64,000 nucleotides of DNA from Tubulanus polymorphus (Eukaryota; Nemertea; Palaeonemertea; Tubulaniformes; Tubulanidae). Made by a program: the position numbers and the translations under genes. Below are positions 34,622-46,169 of the stretch, piece by piece. Position 1 is the stretch's first letter, and every line of letters starts with the position of its first letter. The stretch lies in NCBI RefSeq assembly GCF_964204645.1, contig NC_134034.1, forward strand, positions 7,251,414 to 7,315,413, read 5' to 3'. Under the pieces are notes generated by a model. The model worked only from the letters and a program-made list of their open reading frames with translations. It did not search any database and was not told the DNA's origin.

Positions 34622-36680
34622 GATGTTTCTTTATGGCACGATTTAAGCTGTTTGTGTGGACCGACAATTCTGTAATTTCACACAGGTATTCTCTACTTGA
34701 TGTAGATGATGCAGCTTGGTTTATATTTGATTCCGATGGTTATAAGTGCTCTAATTTGGTTAAAAGATAATTAACGTTACTCGCTAGTTCAAGCCGCTGT
34801 ATAGCGCGTTGCTACGACGACGCTCGATCAACATACTGGTACTCGCTGTGTAATACTGAACATATATACATATACTACACTATACCTGTAGATATTGATC
34901 GTACTAGCACCGGTTTTAGATAGCGCGCGCGCTGATCGGTCTTAACACTTCTCGGAATGCTAAATGCTGAGAGGCCGAATCTATGCGCAATCATTTATTG
35001 GGCTCGTCACATTTGATAGTGAATGGATAAATAACCGGTGTCAATAATGGTCGCTACTCCCCATCAGTATAACTCATCAGTATAAGAAATAATTCTTTCG
35101 AGTTTTTTTTTTCAATCCCCGAAGTTGTTGTTACTATGTTGACCTCGCCGTTTTATAAGCTTACCGATGATTCTTCTAGTATTTTCAGGGTCACAAGACA
35201 TGACGAAGTCGCAAAGTTTTGTACAAATTTCACGAAACAAACAATTATTTAGGCGGCACCTGATCTATTGATTAATTATGATAAATAATGTTTATTTCAT
35301 TAAAAATTTGTTTTATTCAAACACTACTTTCATCGCACATAGCGTGATCGGTAGGCCCTACTATTCTACGGTAGGTCATGGACTCTTTCATGTGGTAGGC
35401 CTATTACAAATGATACAATCCGCGTGTCCGTGAATAAGTGACACGTGGTGGGGCGGGTTGTGAGGAGCATCGAAACTAATCCGTCACAAATAATAGATAG
35501 AAAACAATACCTTAAGAGGTTAACTTTTATTAACATCATTACCAAATCAAAACCTGCACATCCTATCATAAATAGAAATTCTAAGAATTTTTTTCAAAGA
35601 ATGATAAATTACGTCTAAATTTTTGGATTCGAACTCGTAGCATCGATTCAGGTGCCTTTCCCAAAGTGGGTATCCCGCGGGGAAAACCCATTACTATTTA
35701 TATCGAGAATCGCCTTTTTGCGGCAGCGCCACGGCGCTGGAGCATATTAAGTTGATCGAACCACCTGGTGTCTTCCAATACCACCACCTAGTGGGCTCAA
35801 ATTCAAGTTCAAATATACTTTATTGATACTCATCAAATATACTTAATTGTTACTTTATTCAATACTTTATTGTTCCCAGTACTGCAAATACATCGGATTT
35901 CCGCAATTAAGTAGACAGAACACAAATAAAATCAAGAATCTTTTAGTATTCAGAAAACAACGTACATGTTATTTTTCAACATTAATTAGCAATGAGATAA
36001 TTTTTTGCGACACTCACGGATGATGCGCATTCCCTTTCTGGAAGGCTGATCGGCTCTTCCCTGAAAAATTAATTTCTGAATCGACGTCCCGTAATGATGA
36101 ATACTATTTTTAGATCCCCTGATTTCAAAATTCAAAAATATAGATTTATATGAACCTTAGGTCTACCCTTGTAATTAACAAATTATTCGGAAGCAAAGAT
36201 CTTGCATTCGAGTTTATTCATTTTTTAAGCAGTTTCTTTATTTCAAGCCGCCGAATTGATTGTCTAAATCTCTTTGCTCTTCTCGGAACTTGTATTCAAT
36301 TAAATTTTCTATTCTCATTCTACAATTTGTACGTGAATACTATCAACGGTAGCATTTGTTTCTTTTCATTTCGTTTTTCATAATGATTTTGTAATATTTA
36401 AATCTTCATTTTATCGCGACGGGTGCTTCCGCTTTTAAACTGTTCGTTTGTTACTTCCGATTTTGTAATCTTCATTAATTTATTCATTCTTTATGACTTC
36501 TCTCTCTCCAAAATCGGAATAATTGTATCCTTAGATACTATAGGATCTTGATTTTTAATGACTTTGCAAAACCACCTGTCGCAGTATATTTCCTTTTAGA
36601 AATATACCTTGTTGACAGCGAGTTCGGTGAATGAAACAGAAACAATTACACAGAAACCCATCATGGAAAGTTTCTTTCTG
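34536..36680. mobile_element. 2.1-kb insertion with 6-bp target duplication
   Basis: GTTATT at 34530-34535 and 36681-36686 flanks the insertion, and removing it rejoins the integrase frame. The ends show TTGATGGGTTTTGTC at left and the complement of ATGATGGGTTTCTGTG at right. The left end begins with a hairpin. The interior contains a (TGTC)n tract, another hairpin at 35667-35690 and no recognisable transposase. Superfamily unassigned. Confidence 0.65.
34545..34573 (+). repeat. hairpin-led repeat head (copy 3)
   Basis: Stem GATGGGTTttGTC / GACgAACCCATC, then TATGGCATCGTCGTC and (TGTC)n at 34594-34616. Confidence 0.6.
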
Positions 36681-36686
36681 GTTATT

Positions 36687-37375
36687 TTATATATTTCTCT
36701 AGTAAAATTACGATCGTATCCTTTGTCAAATATCTTTTTATACTTAGAAATTCTAACATTTTGACCAACTTTAAATTTAGGTTCACCAAAATCATCTACA
36801 AGAAATGTCCCATATAAATTATTCCAATTTCAGCATTTTCAGGTTTTCTAGCATCAATAGGTTTCATTCCAATAGAAGAATGATAAGAATTATTATAACC
36901 TTCTATCAATTTTGGTAAAACATCAATCCATTTTATAGTATTATTTGCTGTAAAATATTTCCATATTCTTGTTCTTAATGTTCTAATAAATCGTTCAACA
37001 ACTGCTGCTTTTTTATCCGATTGTGTTGGAATATTTAATATTATGATAATCTAAGAGTTCATGAACAAATGAATTATCAAATTCTTTTCCATCATCAAAA
37101 TGTATTTTTTCTGGCTTTATTTTACCACCTGAAAGAAATTTTCTTAAAACATTTGATGTTTGTACAGCATCTTTTCTGTAAAGTGGGAAGCTCCATACAT
37201 AACGACTAAAAATATGAATTATTTTCAATATCCACCAATAGTCATTACTATCTTTTTTAAGATCTTTCATATCAATTAAATCTCCTCGGCACTGTTGATC
37301 TACATAACTTACCATAGTTTTACGAGTTTTATATTTTCTAACCATTTTTTTATGCGTTGTATATGTTACTTCAAC
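36687..37375 (-). pseudogene. B1 integrase catalytic core
   Basis: Retroviral-type integrase core in two frames: VSYVDQQCRGDLIDMKDL (first Asp), IHFDDGKEFD (second Asp), then after a shift near 37020 VVERFIRTLRTRIWKYFTAN (Glu) and NNSYHSSIGMKPIDARKPE. It parallels provirus A, but the residues before KKMVRKYKTRK are replaced by Gypsy sequence at about 37375. Confidence 0.75.
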
Positions 37376-38079
37376 TGAAAGGAAAGAAAACAGGCCAGAG
37401 ATTAGAACAACAGTCTCAGTCCCAACCCATGCGTTTGGGTGGGCGAATAGGACGCCCAGTTCTCGTTTGGTACGGTTGACAGTTGAGATTTGGATCGTCG
37501 CTAGGTGAAACATCGTTGCCTCGAGAAAAGACATCATTAGTTACGAGATACTCTTTTAATCGGTCACTATGGACGCATTTCTCCTTCCCGGAGGGAAGCC
37601 TGACAAAAAAAAATTACATCGTTAAAATTCTCAAGTATGGTACATGGCCCAGACCATAAGCATGATAGCTTTTTCGTTCTACCCGGCATTGTGGAAGGGG
37701 TATACAGCCAGACTCTAGAATCTATCGCAAATGTGTGTGGTTTAGATTTGACATTGTATTGTGTTTTGTTTCTTTCAGCTCGCTTATGAGTTTGTATGCG
37801 GACCTCGTGAAAAGACTCAGATAACCGGTGCTTCATTTCAATAACGTATTGACTGCTGAGGGCTGGAATTTCGCAGCGAGGACCACCTGTGATAACGTCA
37901 ATGGGTAGGTCAATTTCGCGACCCAACATCAATCGGTTTGGGCTAAACCCAGTTGCATCGTGTATCGTCGCCCTGTACGCCATGGTGACGTATGGTAAGT
38001 GTTGGTCCCAGTCCATCTGGTTTTCTTCAACCTTAATAGACAGACACATTAACAGTGTTCGGTTATAACGTTCGATCAT
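37376..38079 (-). pseudogene. Gypsy 2 integrase C-terminal part
   Basis: Begins at the third catalytic residue region (IERYNRTLLMCLS), then YRATIHDATGFSPNRLMLGRE and SCLWSGPCTILE. A 9-A tract at 37604-37613 causes a frameshift; the other frame continues LPSGKEKCVHSDRLKEYL to TGRPIRPPKR. It overlaps the previous ORF by a short frameshift at 38076-38079. Confidence 0.7.
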
Positions 38080-40011
38080 TCCATTCGATTGGGGACGAAA
38101 TGCGGTACTTCTGGTTTTATGGATTGAAGGAGTTCACACACTTCCGCCATCAATTTGGACTGGAAGTTTCGACCTTGGTCCGAATGTATGATTCTGGGGA
38201 CGCCAAATCGAGTAATAAACTCGTCTACGAGTATCCGGGCGCAAGTTACTGCTTCTTGGTTCGGAATTACGTATGCTTCGATCCACTTCGTAAAATAGTC
38301 ACCAATAACTAATATATAGATGTTTCCATCATATGTTTCAGGTAATGGACCCAATATATCCATCGATACTCTCTCCATAGGTTGGCCTACCAAATAGTTG
38401 TTCATGGGTGCTTTTAATCTACTCGAGGACTTCTTTGAAGCGCACTTATCACACCCTCTACAGAAACACTTTACGTCATCACCGATACCGTGCCAAAAAA
38501 AACGATCGTGAACTAAAAAGAGGGTCTTTTTGACACCAAAGCGACCCCCGACTGCAGATGAATGAATATGGTCGAGGACTTGCTTCCTAAACTTTTCAGG
38601 TAAGATTAATAGAGTTGAGTTCGGGTAACCTTCTCTTCTCTTTATAATGTGTAAGAGCCCCTCAATGATTTTTAGATGATTCCAGTGGGTCCAATAAAAT
38701 TTGCAGGCAACACCTTGTGAGGAAACTTGATGCCATCCGGGGCGTTCATCATCTCGGATGTGAGCAAGGACCCATTTCAAGCCTCTTTCTTTCCCCTGTT
38801 CTAGTTTCATATTCTCGAGTGACCACTCTGACAACGGTAAGAACTCGCTGTAGGAATACGGCTTGTCGTTGTGAATTGTCATTTTCTTAACTGCTCGTTT
38901 CCTCACAGATATTGGTGTTTGTTTTTCAGAACAGATTCCTTCAATCCTCTCGCACTGACGACAGGGCATGCGCGATAGAGCATCAGCGTTACCATGGCTT
39001 CGACCCGGTCGGTGTACGATGTCGAACTGGTATGCACTCAGTAGAGATATCCAGCGAGCTACTTGGCCTTCTGGTTCTTTAAACGACATCAGCCACCTCA
39101 AGGATGAATGGTCAGTCCGGATTGTGAATTTCTTGTCGGCAAGGTAATATTTGAACTGTTTTACAAAGGCGACGACAGCTAAAAGCTCCCTGCGGGTCAC
39201 GCAATAATTCCTCTCGGCTTTCGTTAAACAACGGCTAGCACAGGCGATAATTCTCTCCTTGCCCTCTTGAACTTGACTGACGACACCTCCAATTGCGAAT
39301 GCTGACGCATCAGTGTCCAGGATAAACGGTAACCTTGGATCGGGAAAAGCCAGAACTGGTGAGTGAGTCAAAATTGACTTCAGCTCACGGAAAGCTTCTT
39401 CGCATTGGACATCCCATCTGAATTCCCTCCCCTTTTCCGTCAGCCGATGAAGAGGTTTTGCAGTTTCAGCGAACCCTTGGCAAAACGACCGATAGTATGA
39501 TGCTAAACCAAGGAAAGATCGAGTCTCTGTGACGTTCTTAGGAGTGGGCCAATTCTGGATTATTTCGATTTTGCTTTCTGAACATGATATACCATCAGCG
39601 GAGATATGGTGTCCAAGAAAATTGACTGACGTTCTAAACAGCTCACATTTCTTAGGTTTTAGTTTTAGGCCAGCCTGTCGCAGACGGTTGAAGACAGTAC
39701 GTAGGTTGGTCATCATCCCAAGGAAACTACCAGCATGAACAATAACGTCGTCCAGGTAAACTAGAGCAATTTCTGGGATAAGACTTCTGAATACCTTTTC
39801 CATTAGCCTTTGAAACGTGGCACCACTATTCTTCAAGCCCATGGGCATCTTACGGAATTGGTATAGGCCTTTCCCGCCCACAACAAAAGCTGTCTTTTCC
39901 TTAGAGTTTTCGTGTACCTTCACCTGCCAGTATCCCGATGCTAGATCAAGGGTGCTGAGGTACTTCACGTCAGCCAGTGATCTGATAGTGTCGTTGATAA
40001 TAGGTAAAGGA
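38076..40011 (-). CDS. Gypsy 2 RT-RNase H-integrase
   Basis: RT palm: LSTLDLASGYWQVKVHE, MGLKNSGATFQRLME and the catalytic VYLDDVIVHAG. RNase H: FILDTDASAFAIGGV, LLAVVAFVKQFKYYL, IRTDHSSLRWLM and GNADALSRMPC. Integrase: HHCC zinc domain (HIHSSAVGGRFG ... CDKCASKK), VSMDILGPLPE (Asp) and IIHSDQGRNFQSKL (Asp), up to PNRME where a frameshift occurs. RT's first fingers lie beyond the 144-bp insertion. Confidence 0.85.
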
Positions 40012-40019
40012 TAACTATC

Positions 40020-40163
40020 TACATTATTCCTGAAGATGACTATTAGGATATAGTCGAAACGTTGAATAAACTACTATCTCGAAGTTTCATTTTCGGACTT
40101 TTTATTATCATTGTGGGATTCTCTCCTCATCGCGTCAACACGGATATTGTGTTTTACCTATCG
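40020..40163. mobile_element. 144-bp insertion with 8-bp target duplication TAACTATC
   Basis: TAACTATC at 40012-40019 and 40164-40171 flanks the segment, and its removal restores the RT reading ADSYPLPIIND. The inside has CCTGAAGATGACTATTAGG ... ATAGTCGAAACGTTG, a stem enclosed by CTGAAGA and GAAA, and a right part shared with 22050-22205. Confidence 0.8.
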
Positions 40164-41404
40164 TAACTATCTGCCTTGGTTACAGCATTAACATCACGAT
40201 AATCTAAACACAGTCGAATAGTGTTATCCGGCTTACGAACCACGACAATACTGCTGCACCACGGACTATCAGATTCTTCAATCACGCGTGCTTTCAGCAT
40301 GTCATCGACTAACTTATTGACTTCTTCTTGTGTTGCTAGGGGCAACCGCCGGAAGCGTTGTTTTGTCGGAACAGCGTTACCTACGTCGATGACGTGTAAA
40401 GTCTCTGAGGCCTCTCCAAGATCTAAATTAGAGGAGGCGAAAACGTCCGAAAATTCAGATAGTAGTTGTTTCACATCGTGACATTCATCAGTGGACAGAC
40501 CTTCGCAACTCCGGTGGTACAAATCTTGTAGAAATTCAGGTAATTGGTCGTTTGAATTCGACGTTTTCGATGTACTAGTTTCAGTATATATTTTAGAAAT
40601 TTGTCCGATTACCCCTAAGGGTGTCCCTTTATGAATGATCTTCGGATGCGAGCTAAGGTTCACCATACGAACAGGAATACGACTACTATTTATATTAACG
40701 ACCTCTTTAGCGACGAGTACTTCTGGCCCTAGCCTCCAGTTAATGCTAGATTCTATTAAACCCCATTGTCCAGGTGGTAACGCCGTCTTTACATGACCCG
40801 ATACCACAACTTCAGAATTCGGAGGTAAGACTAATTTCTCATAGTTACGAACGTAGGTAGAGTTCTGTTCGAGATGGCCCGTCGGATTAGAAAAAGCTTG
40901 ATTCCCCCGGCATGTCACAGTGCCGGTACCCGGGTGGATATGGCAGTCATATGCGACAAGAAAATCCATTCCTAGAATAGCATCATCTGTGATGTCAGCG
41001 ACTATCACGTCCCACATTATGTTAGAAGAAACGAGACCCAACGGAACTCTAGCTGTCCCTGCGACATCCAGGGAGCTATTATCAGCAGTATATAAATTAT
41101 ACTTTGTGTCCCTCAAGGTGAGTTTCTTCTTTTCGCTGATTTCAGAAAATAATTTCTTACTCCACACTGTGAAGTGTGCGCCCGTATCTACTAAATACTT
41201 CGTGTCACGGCCGAGAATTCTTGCAGACAGATGTATAGATTCAGGTAAAGCATTCTCATATGAAAGAACCTTGATCTTTCCTGGCTGATTAAATTCGATA
41301 GGTAGGTGAGGATGTGTCTGTCCGGGTGTTACCCCTTCCCTCTCAGGAGTAACGGTATCTAGTTTCCCTGCTTCTTTGTGTAACTCGGCTTGGATTGTTC
41401 CCAT
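40164..41404 (-). CDS. Gypsy 2 protease and RT N-terminus
   Basis: Retropepsin with YLVDTGAHFTVWSKKLF and AILGMDFL near residues 85-160, then a linker, then the RT entry region QRFRRLPLATQEEVNKLVDD and IRLCLDYRDVNAVTKADSY. The frame ends in the 144-bp insertion at 40163. It overlaps gag in another frame at 41359-41404, as usual for a -1 shift. Confidence 0.8.
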
Positions 41405-42408
41405 GGTCTATTGGGAGCTTGTCTTCGACCTCCGAGGTGGGGACAATTGACTCGGATGTGGCCCTGTTGGTCGCAGTTAAAACATCTTCGATTTTCTGCA
41501 GAGGTTGGGTTCTGAGTTTTAATAGCCCGGACGTCAGCGGCCAACCGGGTAACAGCATCCGTCAGTTGTTGGATAGCCCTGGAATCATCAGAGTTCGCGA
41601 GAGGCGTGGAGGTGACCGCGTTTATTTGCGACCTGACGTTCTCATGGTGTCGATTATTTTCCATCGCGTGTATGCTCTCTAATTCGAGCGCATAATTTAC
41701 CAGTGCATCATATGAGCATGTATCCTTCTGATACATCAGAACCCGAGTCTCGACTTCTGGAAGGGCCTCGATAAAATGATTCCGACAGAGGCGTTCCCTC
41801 TGTTTTGGGGTCAAGTCCGGATAGGCTAATCTTCCCATAGAAATGATCGTCTGACCAAGTTCCCTCAGTGACTCGCCTCGTTTACGTCGACGAGATCGTA
41901 ATTCTGCAAGATGAATTTCTGCTCTATGGCTTGGTCCGAATCTACTCTCCAGAGCTGCACATAATTGAAAATAGTTAGTTATTTTATCTCCCATCAGATT
42001 GCAAGCTAATTGTCTGGCAGCACCACGTAGATGAGAAAACAGCATATCAGCTTTAGTTGGCGAGTCCCATCCGTTCAGACGAGACACTGTCTCGAACGTT
42101 AAAAAGTAATCATTCCACGGTTCATCACCATTGTAACACTCAGGTTTTATTTTGCAGGTCAAAATACACGACACTTGACCCGAAACATCAGTGTGGGAAG
42201 ATCGAGACCTGTTCACTTCAACAGGTCGAGGAAACTCATCAACGACTGGAGCATCAGCGGGTCTAGGGGCCCCGGCATCAGGATAGTCTCCAGAACTTCG
42301 GTTTACGAGCTCAGCAGGCAACAAAGCTCTGTCTCCTAGGACCAAACTCTCGGAGCTACGACTCCGCGTCACACTTCGAGACATCCCTCGAGTTTCACGA
42401 CGACTCAT
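41359..42408 (-). CDS. Gypsy 2 gag
   Basis: Intact 349-aa gag: a retrotransposon gag domain at about 85-235 (WNDYFLTFETVSRLNGW, LESRFGPSHRAEIHLAEL, RRKRGESLRELGQTI) and one zinc knuckle CFNCDQQGHIRVNCP near the end. It packages genomic RNA in cytoplasmic particles. The start ATG at 42408 follows an AT-rich leader. Confidence 0.85.
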   Translation of the reverse strand: MSRRETRGMSRSVTRSRSSESLVLGDRALLPAELVNRSSGDYPDAGAPRPADAPVVDEFPRPVEVNRSRSSHTDVSGQVSCILTCKIKPECYNGDEPWNDYFLTFETVSRLNGWDSPTKADMLFSHLRGAARQLACNLMGDKITNYFQLCAALESRFGPSHRAEIHLAELRSRRRKRGESLRELGQTIISMGRLAYPDLTPKQRERLCRNHFIEALPEVETRVLMYQKDTCSYDALVNYALELESIHAMENNRHHENVRSQINAVTSTPLANSDDSRAIQQLTDAVTRLAADVRAIKTQNPTSAENRRCFNCDQQGHIRVNCPHLGGRRQAPNRPWEQSKPSYTKKQGN

Positions 42409-42639
42409 AATTGCGTTAATAGTATTTCCGGACTATACGAAAACCTATCGTATTAGATAAGAGAAACTAGAGTCATTTCACGCGTCACGCAATTTGTATG
42501 TATTTTAGTATAACTAACTAATGCGCCTAATGTTTAAGTGTTATTATATATGGTAATCACTGTCATGGGAAGGGTAAGAGAACCAAAAAAAAAGTGAATT
42601 TAAAAAAAAAAGTCTCTGAAAGCAATCCATCCCACCGCT

Positions 42640-43207
42640 GCCACGAGTTTGTAGCCGGTACGCGTCCGCGATTTAGTGTCATCCTCTGGTAGCGACCGAT
42701 AGGTGTCGTGATCATCAGGTCTCCTCAATAAGCGTGGCTACAGGGTCCGCCTTGGTCCTGTAGTCCCGGGGAGTGGAACTACAAAGGGGAAATCCTCAGA
42801 AAGTTTCCGCCGAAGGGATGGACAGCTTCAGAGACAAAAAGTTTATAGTTCGTAAAAAAGGAATAGGAGAGAAGGGAGCGAGTGTCAGAGGTAAGTCTTA
42901 GCTATTGACCCAATTACACGGACCAGACAGGACAGGTGTCCGCCATGAGGTCTATCGAGTCAGGGCCCTTGACTCGATGTCGGAACCTCACAGTCACCCG
43001 AGCTCCGGCGCATCTTTTCCTCGGGTCCTCACGGTGTAACATCATATCGAGTGCCTCCCTGCACGATCTCCTCGTCCTGGCGTAGTATCTTGCCCCCATC
43101 TATGTGTCTAAAGACACCCCGACACTCGCCACTTCATTAAGAATAAGATTTATAGACCTGGCCTCAAGAAAGTGGATCCTACTTCGTCCAGACGCCACCC
43201 CCCACGA
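42640..43207 (-). repeat. candidate 5' LTR and leader of Gypsy 2
   Basis: On the minus strand it starts TGTCGTGGGGGG at 43207, has a TATAAATC box at about 43155, and runs to a likely primer-binding site TGGCAGCGGTGGGAT at about 42630-42645. There is no second LTR to confirm the limits. Confidence 0.45.
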
Positions 43208-44035
43208 CAGTGATAAGGCTTGTATTGAATGATATAGAAAATTATTATTTCAGAAACGAATAACTACTGTATAATTTATATACATTTTTACATATTGCAC
43301 GTGAAGTTTTTATCACAATAATTGAATTTGTACACCTCATTCAAATAAAAAAAAAGGTTAAATAAATGGTTTCAAAAAAAATCATAATCTATCTTTGTTA
43401 TAAATTATTTATAATCTATAAAAGGGCTAGTGCAAGGATCTCTCCTTCCTTGCAAAAATCCACGATTAATGACTCAATGGTCGCCCACGAAGACCCAAAA
43501 TAATGCTCATGGCATAAAAGTAAAAAGGTAAAAGGAAAAAGCCGCCAGGTGTTCCCGATGGATTAAAAATAGGTACATATCGTCGAGTTGACTAACGTCA
43601 GAGCCCGGCCTGACCTGGGTTTCCCCAGGCCAGGAGAGCGCGTGTTATTGTTTACCTCTAATCAATGTAGGTCGAGACGAGAGCGACGTTTGCGCGCGCT
43701 GACCCATTTTTATAGATTCCGCGCAGTGTAACGTCACCGTGCATGGAGGATGACGTCACACAGCACAAAAAACATGGCCGCCGCGCAAAAGCTCCGAGTT
43801 TAAAAGTTTAGACGACTATACAAATAGTAAATCGGGATCTTACATAGTAAAATAAGGTGAGAGCGAAAAGTGATCAACCTAAAGTTTTGATTGTTAAAAG
43901 CTGAAATTAATTATACTACTATATGCAGAGAAAATGAGGTGCACAGAATGTGAAATGAAAGGGGCGAGCTAATTATCGCCCAAAAACATTACAATTAAAA
44001 AAAATGAGGAGGGCTCCGTAGCGGAAAAACAGAAA
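43208..44035. other. boundary region, no gene
   Basis: Mixed AT-rich and GC-containing sequence between Gypsy 2 and the B2 fragment. Nothing recognisable. Confidence 0.45.
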
Positions 44036-45715
44036 CTATACATTAACGACAACATTTTAAACTATTTAACAGGAATTTCCGCTACAATATAGAAGATTGG
44101 GAGAATCATCAATTCCGTAAAGCACATAAAGATAAAATTTCTAATAAATTTGAAGCAGAATTTAATGAAAGAAAAAATAATATATTAGAAAAAATAAAAT
44201 AAGAGAAAAAGTTACCAAATAATAAAGAAACACTTGAAAAGTTGGAAAAACAATATAATGAATTAGTAAGAAAAACATTATTGCAAATATTGTAAATTGA
44301 TAATTAAAACAAGTAATTCAAATCTACATAATATAACAATAATAATAATAATAATAATAAATTGTCATTTATATAGCGCAAGGCTCCTTAAGAAATATAA
44401 GTTCAAATGGGCTCCTCTAGAAACTATAAGTAGCTGGCACGGAATAGAACGGTTTTGAGTGTTCGCTGGAATGATTCACAAGACAAAGACATGGGTTCAG
44501 GTATGTCCGCAAGAAGGTTATTCCACAGTCTGGGGGCATATGTGGAGAATGTTCTGCCACCATATGAAGACAAGCAGAAAATAGGAACAACCAGTCTCTC
44601 CTGATTGGCAGAACGTAGAAGTCTGACAGGTACATAGACTTGTAATAATCCGGATAAGTATACGGGAGCCAGGTTATTCAATGCCTTGGACGTTAACAGA
44701 GCGACTTTATACTGGATTCTTGCAGAAACAGGTAGCCAGTGTAGGTCCTTAAGAACTGGGGTGATATGGTCGAATTTGTGTGACCTAGATACCAAACGTG
44801 CAGCTGAATTCTGGAGAACTTGGAGTTTAAGCGTTAAGTCTGCAGATCCAATTAACAAACTGTTGCAATAGTCGATGCGAAATAGGACTAGTGCCTGCAC
44901 ACACCTGATTATCGTCCGCAAATCCATGGCGGCGCATATCATGTGAATTTATTAGCTCACCAAGAGGCATATAAAGGACAATAAAGCATAAAGAAAACGT
45001 AAGAAAATACCAAGAATTTAATGAAGATCTATTACCAAGATATGATAGAAAAAAATGCAATGTATGTATGTGTACTTAAGACAAGAAGATTCTGTGATAT
45101 TTTGTAATGAATGTGGATGGCAAAAAAATTTATGGGGTGATGAAAAAAACTAGAGATATCATTATAGAACCAAAATTAAAATATCTAGATGAATTTCTTA
45201 AGATATTTTCTATCGAAGATCATACACCAAAATATAAGCAATGGCTTGAAAAAATGAAAATGATAGAAAATAAAAATGTCGAAATAACTAAGAAAGATAT
45301 AAAAAAAACAATTATTCCATCAACATGTAACACAAAAGAAAAGAAAATGTATTTATATTAATTATTTAACGATTAATATAAAAAACCTAAATTAACAAAA
45401 GAAGGTATGGAAAATATAAAAGAAACATTCACAAACATATTAAAATATTATGTGGATAATAAAATAACAGATTCAATTAATTATGAATTCTTTTTAAATA
45501 AGATTGTAAATTTTTTAAACATCGATATTATAATTCCATTTGATGAATTAACAAACAAAAACTAACAAAGAGAGCGTGATGAAATGTGGAATAATATAGA
45601 ATTTTATTTAAAATAAAGAAATAGAGAATAATGAAATGGAAGAACCTACAAAAGTAAATGAATATGAAGAAACCAATGGTGATTTCGAGTATGATGATAT
45701 TGATTTTCTGTTTTA
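44036..45715 (+). pseudogene. B2 zinc-finger/zinc-ribbon protein, broken
   Basis: Fragments in several frames: a Lys/Glu-rich helical N-part, a C2H2-like HYCKYCKLIIKTSNSNLHN at about 44268-44328, the LINE insertion, a zinc-ribbon-like pair CNVC ... CNEC at about 45055-45110, and a C-terminal helical region ending in an acidic tail (EYDDIDFLF) at 45715. Resembles the provirus A zinc-finger gene only in the finger. Function unknown. Confidence 0.5.
44337..44945 (-). mobile_element. 5'-truncated CR1/L2-like LINE with (AAT)n tail
   Basis: Minus-strand ORF2 C-terminus: LVLFRIDYCNSLLIG, QNSAARLVSRSHKFDHITPV, LHWLPVSARIQYKVALL and TYAPRLWNNL. The 3' end carries about eight AAT/ATT units at 44337-44360, the microsatellite tail of L2/CR1-like LINEs. 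It splits the B2 zinc-finger gene. Confidence 0.75.
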
Positions 45716-46169
45716 ATGGCCATAAGGTAATGTTTTTATTCCATCACCCAAAATATATCTTTTATCGTCGAATTGATTTAAGCTAGTTTTTTCAACTTCA
45801 TTAATGTACATCTCGTGATCTTCTGATCTTAAACAATTCATTTTATGTTTCATTACAATTGAGTTATATAAACACTTTATATAATCTTGAAATTCTATAT
45901 GTTTATCAACCACATGCTTTGTTATTACTTTTAACTGTTTTGCTTCATGATGCTTTTGTTCTAAAACTATATATTGTACTTCTTATCCCAACAAATTCAA
46001 TCATTTCATCGCCCCCTAATTCATCTTTGAATTTACCAGGAATTGTCTTATTATCATTACTAAATAATTCATGATCTTTTGGATAATTGCTAAAATCAAA
46101 ATGATGTTTACATGTTTTTAAGTCTTTTGTTATATCATTTGTCTTGATTTTTAGTATGTACGCATCCGT
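45713..46169 (-). pseudogene. B2 DNA polymerase B C-terminal extein
   Basis: From the splice junction: TDAYILKIKTNDITKDLKT, HHFDFSNYPKDHELFSN and DELGGDEMIEFVGIRS, then after a shift near 45930 MKHKMNCLRSEDHEMYINE and FDDKRYIL, all closely matching provirus A PolB. The first residues are those after YxD in polymerase motif C. The motif's usual Ser is Ala here. Confidence 0.75.

Larger units (their letters stand above)
32641..37375 (-). mobile_element. Polinton/adintovirus-like fragment B1, decayed
   Basis: Minus-strand remnants, in transcription order, of integrase with chromodomain, A32-like ATPase, and two small membrane-protein genes, all homologous to provirus A. It is interrupted by a 2.1-kb insertion at 34536-36680 and adjoins a Gypsy element at about 37375. 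AT content is far above the flanks. Confidence 0.8.
37376..43207 (-). mobile_element. Ty3/Gypsy retrotransposon 2, 3' truncated
   Basis: Minus strand: candidate 5' LTR, leader, gag, protease, RT, RNase H, integrase. The pol C-terminus (TRTGRPIRPPKRMGWD) ends about 50 bp before B1 integrase sequence, with no 3' LTR. RT is broken by a 144-bp insertion. Confidence 0.75.

Noticed and set aside
34519-34770. Cys-rich ORF (plus strand)
   Set aside because: The LSVCLSVC pattern is the translation of a (TGTC)n microsatellite at an element end.
37013-37537. A 174-aa integrase starting at 37537
   Set aside because: The first ~50 codons are antisense-free Gypsy tail read in frame by chance; true integrase homology starts at about 37375.
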